A stretch of DNA of 46,333 nucleotides. It comes from Bacteroidaceae bacterium. GTDB taxonomy: Bacteria; Bacteroidota; Bacteroidia; Bacteroidales; Bacteroidaceae. The notes beneath the pieces are model-generated. The model searched no databases. It worked only from the letters and a program-made list of their open reading frames with translations, and was not told the DNA's origin. Location of the stretch: assembly GCA_017470425.1 (NCBI GenBank), contig JAFUYT010000030.1, forward strand, positions 1 to 46,333, in the 5' to 3' direction. The translations under genes were made by a program, and so were the position numbers. How positions within the stretch are numbered: position 1 is the first letter of the stretch; each line of letters begins with the position of its first letter. Shown here in pieces: positions 31,771 through 37,897 of this stretch.

Positions 31771-33285
31771 ATGAAGATTCTCACAGGCGGACAATTCCGT
31801 GAGTTGGACCTCTACACCATTGAACATGAGCCCATAGCGTCCATCGACCTGATGGAGCGCGCCAGCCGCGCCATCACCGACGTGTTGCTCCAGCGCTACG
31901 CCGCGCAGCATCCCCGCATCATCGTCTTCGCGGGACCGGGCGGCAACGGCGGCGACGGACTCGCCGTGGCGCGTATGCTCACCGAGGCCGGCCACGCCAC
32001 CGAGGCCTTCCTCTTCAACGTCACCGGCCACCTCAACCCCGACTGCGCCACCAACCGCGACCGCCTGCAGGCCCTCGAGGGGGCGCACCTCACGGAGGTC
32101 ACCAGCGAGCTCGTCTTCCCCGAGCTGCGCCCCGGAGACCTCGTCATCGATGCCCTCTTCGGCACGGGCCTCAGCAAGCCCCTCAGCGGGGGCTTCGCGA
32201 TGGTCACCAAGCGCATCAACCAGAGCCAGGCCACCGTCGTGAGCATCGACGTGCCCTCGGGGCTGATGTGCGAGGACAACACCTACAACGACACCTCTTC
32301 TATTATACGCGCGCACGAGACGCTCTCCATCGGCGGCCCCAAGCTGGCCTTCCTCTTCGCTGAGAACCAGCGCTACGTGGGCTCCTTCACGACCCTCGAC
32401 ATCGGCCTCAGCCGCGAGGGCCTCGACGCCATCAAGGGCTATCTCTGGATGACCGAGACCGACGAGGTGCGACAGCTCCTGCGCCAGCGACCCCACTTCG
32501 CGCATAAGGGTACGATGGGACATGCCCTCCTCGTGGCCGGCCACCGCGGCATGATGGGCGCCGCCATCCTCGGAGCCCGCGCCGCCCTACGCACCGGCCT
32601 CGGCAAACTCACGATGCATCTCCCCTACGCCTGCTTAGACATCATCCAGACGGCCGTCCCCGAGGCCATCGTGCAGATGGACGTCGATGCCGACCTCATC
32701 ACCTCCGCCCTCGACGCCAGTAACTTCCAGGCTCTCGGCATAGGCCCCGGCATCGGCACTGACCGCTACACCGCCACCGCCCTCCACAACTACCTGCGCC
32801 AGCAGCCCTGCCCGATGGTCATCGATGCCGACGCGCTGAACATCCTGAGCGAGAACCCCGAGTGGCTGCGCGAGATCCCCGCCGACAGCATCCTCACACC
32901 CCACCCCGCCGAGCTCGACCGCCTCGTGGGACACTGCACCAGCTCCTTCGAGCGCATGAACCGCGCCCGTAACTTCGCCCTGAACTTCGCCATCTTCCTC
33001 GTCGTGAAGGGTCACTACACCCAGATCTGCACCCCCACGGGCGATGTCCTCTTCAACCCCACCGGCAACCCCGGCATGGCCACCGCCGGCAGCGGCGACG
33101 TCCTCACCGGCATCCTCACCAGCCTCCTCGCGCAGGGCTACCTGCCCGCCGAGGCCGCCCAGCTCGGCGTCTTCCTCCACGGCCTCGCCGGAGACCTCGC
33201 CGCCGACGCCCTCACCGAGGAGTCCCTCATCGCCAGCGACATCATCAACCATCTCCCGGCAGCGTTTAGGAAATTGAAAAATTAA
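31771..33285 (+). CDS. nnrDE: Bifunctional NAD(P)H-hydrate epimerase/dehydratase
   Basis: This 504-residue cytoplasmic enzyme repairs hydrated NADH and NADPH. The N-terminal YjeF epimerase domain (about 1-215) has FAGPGGNGGDGLAVARML and DALFGTGLSKPL. The C-terminal ribokinase-like dehydratase (about 225-500) has HKGTMGHALLVAG, VIDADALNIL, LTPHPAELDRL and AGSGDVLTGIL. The ATG at 31771 fits the promoter; an upstream ATG at 31714 lies inside it. The last codons (RKLKN) are already inside an 8-bp repeat that continues to obgE. No known key residue is missing. Confidence 0.92.
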   Translation: MKILTGGQFRELDLYTIEHEPIASIDLMERASRAITDVLLQRYAAQHPRIIVFAGPGGNGGDGLAVARMLTEAGHATEAFLFNVTGHLNPDCATNRDRLQALEGAHLTEVTSELVFPELRPGDLVIDALFGTGLSKPLSGGFAMVTKRINQSQATVVSIDVPSGLMCEDNTYNDTSSIIRAHETLSIGGPKLAFLFAENQRYVGSFTTLDIGLSREGLDAIKGYLWMTETDEVRQLLRQRPHFAHKGTMGHALLVAGHRGMMGAAILGARAALRTGLGKLTMHLPYACLDIIQTAVPEAIVQMDVDADLITSALDASNFQALGIGPGIGTDRYTATALHNYLRQQPCPMVIDADALNILSENPEWLREIPADSILTPHPAELDRLVGHCTSSFERMNRARNFALNFAIFLVVKGHYTQICTPTGDVLFNPTGNPGMATAGSGDVLTGILTSLLAQGYLPAEAAQLGVFLHGLAGDLAADALTEESLIASDIINHLPAAFRKLKN

Positions 33286-33366
33286 AAAATTAGAAAATTA
33301 GAAGATTAGAAGATTGAAAGATTATAAGATTAGAAGATTGAAAGATTATAAGATTAAAAGATTGAA
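33271..33366. repeat. Twelve-unit octamer array filling the nnrDE-obgE junction
   Basis: Twelve consecutive 8-bp units of A(A/G)ATT(A/G)(A/T/G)A start inside the last five codons of nnrDE, provide its TAA stop, and end with the A of the obgE ATG. There is no other intergenic sequence. Confidence 0.95.
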
Positions 33367-34532
33367 TGGAAACCAATTTCATTGACTACGTCAAGATAGT
33401 ATGCCGCTCCGGCAAAGGCGGACGCGGCTCCATGCACATGCACCGCGCCAAGTACGTCCCCAAAGGCGGCCCCGACGGCGGCGACGGCGGGCGCGGCGGC
33501 CACGTCTATCTGCGCGGCAACCGCAACTACTGGACCCTCCTCCACCTGCGCTACGAGCGCCACATCTTCGCCGGACACGGCGGCGCCGGCGGCGCGGCAG
33601 GCTCCCACGGCGCCGACGGCGAGGACCGCTACATCGACGTGCCCTGCGGCACCGTCGTCTATGACGCCGAGACAGGGCAGTTCATCTGCGATGTCACCCA
33701 GGACGGACAGGTCGTGCAGCTCCTGCGCGGCGGCCGCGGCGGACTCGGCAACAAGCACTTCGCCACATCCACCAACCAGGCTCCCCGCTACGCACAACCC
33801 GGAGAGCCCATGCAGGAGAAGACTGTCATCATGGAGCTGAAGATGCTCGCCGACGTGGGCCTCGTGGGCTTCCCCAACGCCGGCAAGAGCACCCTCGTCA
33901 GCGCCATCAGCTCCGCACATCCCAAGATCGCCGGCTACCCCTTCACGACGCTGGAGCCCTCCGTGGGCGTCGTCAGCTACCGCGACAGCCGCTCCTTCGT
34001 CATCGCCGACATCCCCGGCATCATCGAGGGCGCCAGCGAGGGCAAGGGCCTCGGCCTGCGCTTCCTCCGCCACATCGAGCGCAACGCCCTCCTGCTCTTC
34101 ATGATCCCCGGCGACACCGATGACATACGCCGCGACTACGAGGTGCTCCTGCGCGAGCTCACCACCTACAACCCCGAGCTCCTCCACAAGCAGCGCCTCC
34201 TGGCCATCACCAAGGCCGACCTCCTCGACGACGAGCTGATGCAGATGCTCAGCGCCGACCTGCCCGAGGATCTCCCCCACCTCTTCATCTCCGCCGTCAC
34301 CGGCTACCACATCACCGAGCTCAAGGACCTCCTCTGGCAGCACCTCGACACCGACGAGCGCCTCGAGGCCCACGCCGCCGCCATCGTCCACCGCGACAAG
34401 GACCTCTCCCGCCTCCACGACGAGCTCTCCGCCGAAGGCGAAGACCTGGATCTCCTCGAGGAGGACACCCCCGAAGACGACCTCGACACCCTCGACGACC
34501 TCGAAGACTTCGAGATCGTGGAGATCGAGTGA
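33366..34532 (+). CDS. obgE: GTPase ObgE
   Basis: This 388-residue essential GTPase is involved in 50S ribosome assembly. The glycine-rich Obg fold (about 1-158) is followed by the G domain: GFPNAGKST (G1, 168-176), [10 protein letters not shown] (G2), [16 protein letters not shown] (G3), ITKADLL (G4) and SAVTGY (G5). The tail (about 345-388) is acidic and Asp/Glu-Leu-rich, as in other Bacteroidetes Obg proteins. The ATG is formed by the last base of the octamer array, so its whole upstream context is repeat. It is probably translated from the nnrDE transcript. A hairpin terminator follows. Confidence 0.95.
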   Translation: METNFIDYVKIVCRSGKGGRGSMHMHRAKYVPKGGPDGGDGGRGGHVYLRGNRNYWTLLHLRYERHIFAGHGGAGGAAGSHGADGEDRYIDVPCGTVVYDAETGQFICDVTQDGQVVQLLRGGRGGLGNKHFATSTNQAPRYAQPGEPMQEKTVIMELKMLADVGLVGFPNAGKSTLVSAISSAHPKIAGYPFTTLEPSVGVVSYRDSRSFVIADIPGIIEGASEGKGLGLRFLRHIERNALLLFMIPGDTDDIRRDYEVLLRELTTYNPELLHKQRLLAITKADLLDDELMQMLSADLPEDLPHLFISAVTGYHITELKDLLWQHLDTDERLEAHAAAIVHRDKDLSRLHDELSAEGEDLDLLEEDTPEDDLDTLDDLEDFEIVEIE

Positions 34533-34573
34533 CGGAGCATCCCGCCACCAATACCGCCACGAACGCCCCATAG

Positions 34574-34612
34574 CGCCAGCAGCTGCGACCACACCGGTTG
34601 CAGCTGCTGGCG
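34574..34612 (+). terminator. REP-like hairpin terminator of obgE
   Basis: A 17-bp stem with one G-U pair (34574-34590 with 34596-34612) and a 5-nt loop, core GCAGCTGC. The same core forms the terminator at 43231-43275. Confidence 0.75.
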
Positions 34613-34623
34613 TTTCCGCGCCG

Positions 34624-34671
34624 AGGTGGGAATAAAACGGAATAAATGCAACGTCCGTTTTATTCCCACCT
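34624..34671. other. Perfect 18-bp hairpin of unknown role
   Basis: AGGTGGGAATAAAACGGA (34624-34641) pairs with TCCGTTTTATTCCCACCT (34654-34671) around a 12-nt loop. It lies between the obgE terminator and a promoter-like site. Confidence 0.7.
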
Positions 34672-34676
34672 TGTCG

Positions 34677-34709
34677 CTTGGAGCATACCACAAAACCTCC
34701 GTAACTTTG
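34677..34709 (+). promoter_or_regulatory. Promoter-like site before the 22-bp array
   Basis: CTTG (34677-34680), 21 bp, TAACTTTG (34702-34709). It would direct transcription through the 22-bp array toward the DUF5675 gene. Confidence 0.5.
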
Positions 34710-34790
34710 CCGCCGGAACGCCGACACCTGCCGGACCGCGAGCCATCAGCTGGCCAGCTCCGGTTCCTCACCCCGCAGCGCACGTGGCAG

Positions 34791-34893
34791 AAGCTCGCGA
34801 GGTTACGGCGATAAGCTCGCGTGCTTCATGCCACAAGCTCGCGAGGTTACAGCGATAAGCTCGCGTGCTTCCGTGCACAAGGCCGCGAGCCTC
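34791..34893. repeat. 22-bp tandem array (four units plus a degenerate fifth)
   Basis: AAGCTCGCG begins at 34791, 34813, 34835 and 34857, exactly every 22 bp, and AAGGCCGCG at 34879. Units alternate between two types (AAGCTCGCGAGGTTAC and AAGCTCGCGTGCTTC), so the larger period is 44 bp. CTCGCGAG and AAGC...GCTT make each unit locally palindromic. The period is not a multiple of three and no good reading frame crosses it. The rest of 34893-35090, purine-rich, shows no gene. Confidence 0.9.
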
Positions 34894-35090
34894 CCCCGAA
34901 AAGCAGGTGTCCCGTACCCCGAAAAAACAGCTGTTCAGATACCCCGGTTTTAAAGAGAAAAAAGAAAAAAGAAGCAAAAAAGAAATGAAAGAGAAAAGAC
35001 AGACAGACCGTCCGACACTAACGCGCGACGATCATCAACAAGACATCAGCTGGTTTATCCACTTCTAAATGGCTGCCCGGCTGAAAGCGA

Positions 35091-35178
35091 AAATTAAAAA
35101 TTATAAGATTATAAAATTATAAAATTATCCTCCCGACAGCAAAGAGTCCTCCCCCTCGGGGGAGTTAGAGGGGGGTCT
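35091..35178. repeat. Octamer array and GC-rich palindrome before DUF5675
   Basis: About four units of (A/G)ATTATAA (35091-35131) are followed by a single copy of the GC-rich palindrome (CCCCCTCGGGGG and GTTAGAGGGGGG, 35145-35178), the same family that is inserted in frame at 3398 and 4366. Confidence 0.8.
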
Positions 35179-35193
35179 TAACTTCACTTAACT

Positions 35194-35601
35194 ATGGAAC
35201 TCATCCTTCAACGCATCGCCCAGAAGAGAGACTACACGATCGGGCGTCTCTCCATCGCCAACGAAATCGGCCTCGCACGCTTCTGCGACACCCTCGAACC
35301 GCCCGTGGTCGCCAACAACCGCAACCAGCCCAAGGCCGTCCCCGCCGGACGCTACGCCGTGGCCGTCACCTGGTCGCCCCACTTCCGCCGCTGGCTGCCG
35401 CTCCTGCTCCACGTGCCCTACCGCGAGGGCATCCGCATCCACGCCGGCAACACCGTCCACGACACCGCAGGCTGCATCCTCGTGGGGCAGAACCTCGTCG
35501 TGGGCAAGGTCCTCAACAGCGCCTCCACCCTCGACCGCCTCATGCAGCGCATCCGCGGCCGCGCCGACGGCGAACCCCTCTACATCACCATTCAGGGATG
35601 A
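35194..35601 (+). CDS. DUF5675 family protein
   Basis: This 135-residue protein begins with LILQRIAQKRDYTIGRLSI and contains FCDTLEPP, VPAGRYAVAVTWSPHF and HVPYREGIRIHAGNTVHDTAGCILVG, the pattern of DUF5675, a family found in phage-derived regions and possibly cell-wall related. No signal peptide is visible. It stands directly before an HU-like protein and a smalltalk gene. In many Bacteroidales this position is taken by an N-acetylmuramoyl-L-alanine amidase, which suggests a shared, perhaps lytic, function. Its stop overlaps nothing important; the HU promoter begins 15 bp later. Confidence 0.8.
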   Translation: MELILQRIAQKRDYTIGRLSIANEIGLARFCDTLEPPVVANNRNQPKAVPAGRYAVAVTWSPHFRRWLPLLLHVPYREGIRIHAGNTVHDTAGCILVGQNLVVGKVLNSASTLDRLMQRIRGRADGEPLYITIQG

Positions 35602-35616
35602 CCTCTGCACGAAACT

Positions 35617-35648
35617 ATTGCATCGTATCAGATTTCGCCGTACCTTTG
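35617..35648 (+). promoter_or_regulatory. Promoter of the HU-like gene
   Basis: ATTG (one mismatch, 35617-35620), 20 bp, TACCTTTG (35641-35648), 78 bp before the ATG at 35727. Confidence 0.7.
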
Positions 35649-35726
35649 CACCAGAAAAAGAAAGACAAGCGCGCAACGTCCTTCTCCAACCAACCAATTA
35701 TTAACCCTAAAAAAACTCTTACCACT

Positions 35727-36353
35727 ATGAAAGCAATGCGCAACACCATCAAGTACTCCATCTCCCTGCGCTCCAACATGGCGCACCCCGATGAGCCCCT
35801 GAAGGCCTACGCCAACCTCCAGCTCAACAAGATCCTGGACCTCGACGGCCTCGCCGCCCACATCCGCGAGCACGGGTCGCTCTTCTCCAAGGGCACCATC
35901 AAGGGCATCCTCGAGGACATGTGCGACTGCATGAAGGAGGCCCTCGAGCAGGGCTTCGGCATCGAGCTCGGCCCCCTCGGACGCTTCGAGCCCAGCATCA
36001 CCTGCAACGGCGCCTCGGCCACCGAGACCGAGTACAACGCCGACGGCACCATCAAGCGCCCCGCCCGCACCGCAGCCGAGAACTTCACCGCCGACAACAT
36101 CACCGGCCTCAACGTGAACTTCCAGAGCGGCAACGGCCTCAACTTCGACCGCAACAACATGGAGTTCGAGTACGTCACCACACGCAAGGTGCAGAACCTC
36201 ACCAAGAAAGCCCAGAAGGAAGGCAAGACCACGGCCGACTGGACCGACGCCACCGACGACGGCACCTCAACGCCCTCAACGCCCTCAACGCCCTCGCCCT
36301 CAACGCCCTCGCCCTCTGACAGCAACGACAACGAGGAAGGAGGTGAAGGATGA
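35727..36353 (+). CDS. HU-family DNA-binding protein with low-complexity tail
   Basis: This 208-residue protein has an HU-like DNA-binding fold (about 1-140) of the long Bacteroidetes type: SISLRSNMAHPDEPLKAYAN, LDGLAAHIREHG, GTIKGILEDMCDCMKEAL and GFGIELGPLGRFEPSI, then NFTADNITGLNVNF. The C-terminal tail (about 180-208) is a Ser-Thr-Pro run coded by a 9-bp repeat. The ATG at 35727 fits the promoter, and the longer frame to 35598 overlaps it. It is the middle gene of the DUF5675-HU-smalltalk cassette, whose stop overlaps the smalltalk start. The role of the cassette is unknown. Confidence 0.85.
   Translation: MKAMRNTIKYSISLRSNMAHPDEPLKAYANLQLNKILDLDGLAAHIREHGSLFSKGTIKGILEDMCDCMKEALEQGFGIELGPLGRFEPSITCNGASATETEYNADGTIKRPARTAAENFTADNITGLNVNFQSGNGLNFDRNNMEFEYVTTRKVQNLTKKAQKEGKTTADWTDATDDGTSTPSTPSTPSPSTPSPSDSNDNEEGGEG
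36264..36316. repeat. 9-bp minisatellite, plus-strand copy
   Basis: Units of CCCTCAACG and CCCTCGCCC, translated as STPSTPSPSTPSPS in the HU-like tail. The same 9-mer occurs at 36784-36857 in a gene on the opposite strand. Confidence 0.9.
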
Positions 36354-36454
36354 AACCCTCCACCCGCCGCACGCTCAAGCGCGTCATTGACATCGTCATC
36401 ACCGTCCTGACCGCCCTCGTCACCGCACTCACCACCCAGAGCTGCATCGCCTGA
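36350..36454 (+). CDS. Smalltalk protein
   Basis: A 34-residue protein, MKPSTRRTLKRVIDIVITVL then TALVTALTTQSCIA, with a basic N-terminus and one hydrophobic helix ending in an SC motif, as in the smalltalk family of very small Bacteroidetes proteins found beside HU and amidase genes. The ATG overlaps the HU stop (ATGA). The preceding GGAAGGAGGTGAAGG is an unusually strong Shine-Dalgarno match for this group, 0 to 6 bp before the start. Function is unknown; membrane insertion is likely. Confidence 0.85.
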   Translation: MKPSTRRTLKRVIDIVITVLTALVTALTTQSCIA

Positions 36455-36472
36455 CGACCGCCCACTCCCCCA

Positions 36473-36967
36473 TCACTCCCCCAGGAGCGCCATGACAGCA
36501 TGGCGCTCCTGCTGTGTTTGCTGGTCGGCGAGCGACAGCTGGCGGTAGTAGGAACTCGCGGCGCAGTCGATGTGGAAGGCCTGCCGCATCTGCTCGAAGG
36601 ACGGACGCTCCGCCAGCCACCCGCGCTCCAGCGCGCACGCCACCACCAGCGCCACGCGCCGCGCCTGCTGCCCCTCTAAGAGCGGGCGCAGCCGTGCCAG
36701 GCGCGCCGCCCGCACCGCCTCGTCGCCGCACATCACCTCCGCCATCTCCCCCTTCCGCGGCCGACCGACGCGACCGGCAGCATCCTCAACGCCCTCAACG
36801 CCCTCGATGTCCTCAACGCCCTCGACGCCCTCAACGCCCTCAACGTCCTCAACGTCCATCGTAGCCCTCGCCACATTCACTCGCCCCGCCTTGTCGATCG
36901 ACAGGTTCACCACCTTGTTATCATGGACATCCACGTAGGAGCCCTGCACATACACCTTATTTCCCAT
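36473..36967 (-). CDS. Hypothetical protein with an acidic repeat
   Basis: This 164-residue protein is not recognised. It begins VYVQGSYVDVHDNKVVNLSI (about 5-24), has a repeat-coded run of GVEGVEGVEDIEGVE (about 40-62), a basic AT-hook-like patch AGRVGRPRKGE (about 64-74), and a helical C-terminal part with cysteines (FHIDCAASSYYRQLS). The patch suggests DNA binding, which is inference. It lies 6 bp after the gene at 36974 in the same direction, and its first residues repeat the last residues of that gene. Both oppose the HU cassette. Confidence 0.6.
   Translation of the reverse strand: MGNKVYVQGSYVDVHDNKVVNLSIDKAGRVNVARATMDVEDVEGVEGVEGVEDIEGVEGVEDAAGRVGRPRKGEMAEVMCGDEAVRAARLARLRPLLEGQQARRVALVVACALERGWLAERPSFEQMRQAFHIDCAASSYYRQLSLADQQTQQERHAVMALLGE
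36784..36857. repeat. 9-bp minisatellite, minus-strand-coding copy
   Basis: About eight CTCAACGCC-type units in the gene at 36473-36967, read on the minus strand as GVE and DVE repeats. The unit matches the array at 36264-36316 on the same strand. Confidence 0.9.
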
Positions 36968-36973
36968 AATCTA

Positions 36974-37435
36974 TTATCTATTATCGTGTATATCCACGTA
37001 GTTACCCTGCACCGTGATCACTCGGTCGTCCTCCGCCTCCGGCAGCTGCATCACCTCGTGGGCGTAGGCGATCTGCTCCGGCGTAGCCGTCGGCGGCATC
37101 ATGTCCAGCACGAACGCCTTGACGGCCGACATCAGCTTGTAGTCCCGCATGTGGGCGAAGAAGTTGCGTACGCGCTCCACCGACAGCAGGATAAACTGCC
37201 GCATCCAGTGGTTCTCGAAGCGCACGTTCTCGAAATCCACCTCCAACAGCTTCACCCGCTCCTGCAGCCGCTGCGTCTCCGCCCACAGCGCGTCGCGCTC
37301 GCGCATCAGCGCCGCCTCCGCTTCTTGGTGCCGTACCTGTTCCGTCATCAGTTCACTCTCTAACTGCGCAATGCGCACATCGCGGCGGCTCCGCTCGTCC
37401 GCCATGCGATTGAAATCTTCTAATGTAATGTTCAT
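36974..37435 (-). CDS. Coiled-coil hypothetical protein
   Basis: This 153-residue protein begins with a charged coiled coil (about 10-70: ARIAQLESELMTEQ-like region, EAEAALMRERDALWAETQRL), then a helical part (MRQFILLSVERVRNFFAHM) and ends VITVQGNYVDIHDNR. That last segment matches QGSYVDVHDNK near the start of the next gene, so the boundary between the two looks duplicated. The family is not recognised. It is the first gene of a two-gene minus-strand unit opposite the HU cassette, a position that often holds accessory regulators, but no function can be assigned. Confidence 0.65.
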   Translation of the reverse strand: MNITLEDFNRMADERSRRDVRIAQLESELMTEQVRHQEAEAALMRERDALWAETQRLQERVKLLEVDFENVRFENHWMRQFILLSVERVRNFFAHMRDYKLMSAVKAFVLDMMPPTATPEQIAYAHEVMQLPEAEDDRVITVQGNYVDIHDNR

Positions 37436-37574
37436 CGTAACCCGTATCTTTAGTGTCCGTTGCTATGCCCGTTGATAGATGCCACCGCGCCCCGCCGACT
37501 CTCTCAGAGGGGAAGTGGGCGGGGCGCTGGCCTTAGTGACGATGGTGAATCTTCAGTCCATCCATTCTCTCTTT

Positions 37575-37745
37575 TCACTCGTTCCAGATGTCCCAGTCCT
37601 GCTGCTCCTTGGTACCAAAGCTTCCGGGAGCGATACCGCCATCAGTTTTGTCTATGTTGGCCTGCGGGTCGCTTCCCGAGAGGAGGACACCTGTAGTTTC
37701 CACTTTGAGGATTGCCGTCTGCGGCTGCATATATATCTTTTTCAT
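37575..37745 (-). CDS. Small peptide gene of module 1 (MKKIYMQPQT...DWDIWNE)
   Basis: A 56-residue protein starting at the ATG at 37745, which follows the pattern MKKxYxxPQTxI and ends DWDIWNE. The gene at 43301-43459 has MKKLYSTPQTKI and ends DWGDIWSE. The start is fixed by that similarity; the ATGs at 37757 and 37826 lie in the intergenic repeat. It lies 152 bp after a large surface-protein gene in the same direction. It has no signal peptide or cysteine pattern. A precursor-type peptide, a regulator or a small stabilising partner of the surface protein are possible; none is shown. Confidence 0.65.
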   Translation of the reverse strand: MKKIYMQPQTAILKVETTGVLLSGSDPQANIDKTDGGIAPGSFGTKEQQDWDIWNE

Positions 37746-37897
37746 TTTCAAATACATTATATAATTTATGATTAATTCGTGGATATAATTTATGATTAAT
37801 TCATGTAAAATAAAGCTACACGTCATTAGTGGTTGTCATGTTCTTTCTTACATGAATTAACCATAAATTATATCATAAATTTTTCACGAATTCTTTA
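37746..37897. repeat. Duplicated intergenic element, copy 1
   Basis: 152 bp between the large and the small gene, nearly the same as 43460-43612. AATTTATGATTAATTCATG and ACATGAATTAACCATAAATT form a 22-bp stem (one mismatch) around a 40-nt loop, and the 20-bp GAATTAATCATAAATTATAT is tandemly repeated. Confidence 0.9.

Noticed and set aside
33271-33366. Assembly or sequencing artefact in the octamer array
   Set aside because: Units differ in a patterned way and meet the gene boundaries exactly, and a similar array occurs at 35091; still worth a read check.
33366-34727. 457-residue minus-strand open frame opposite obgE
   Set aside because: Antisense shadow of a GC-rich gene; its Val/Ala/Gly/Glu composition is an artefact and ObgE motifs are clear on the plus strand.
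34791-34893. CRISPR array
   Set aside because: Units are directly adjacent at 22 bp with no unique spacers and no cas genes nearby.
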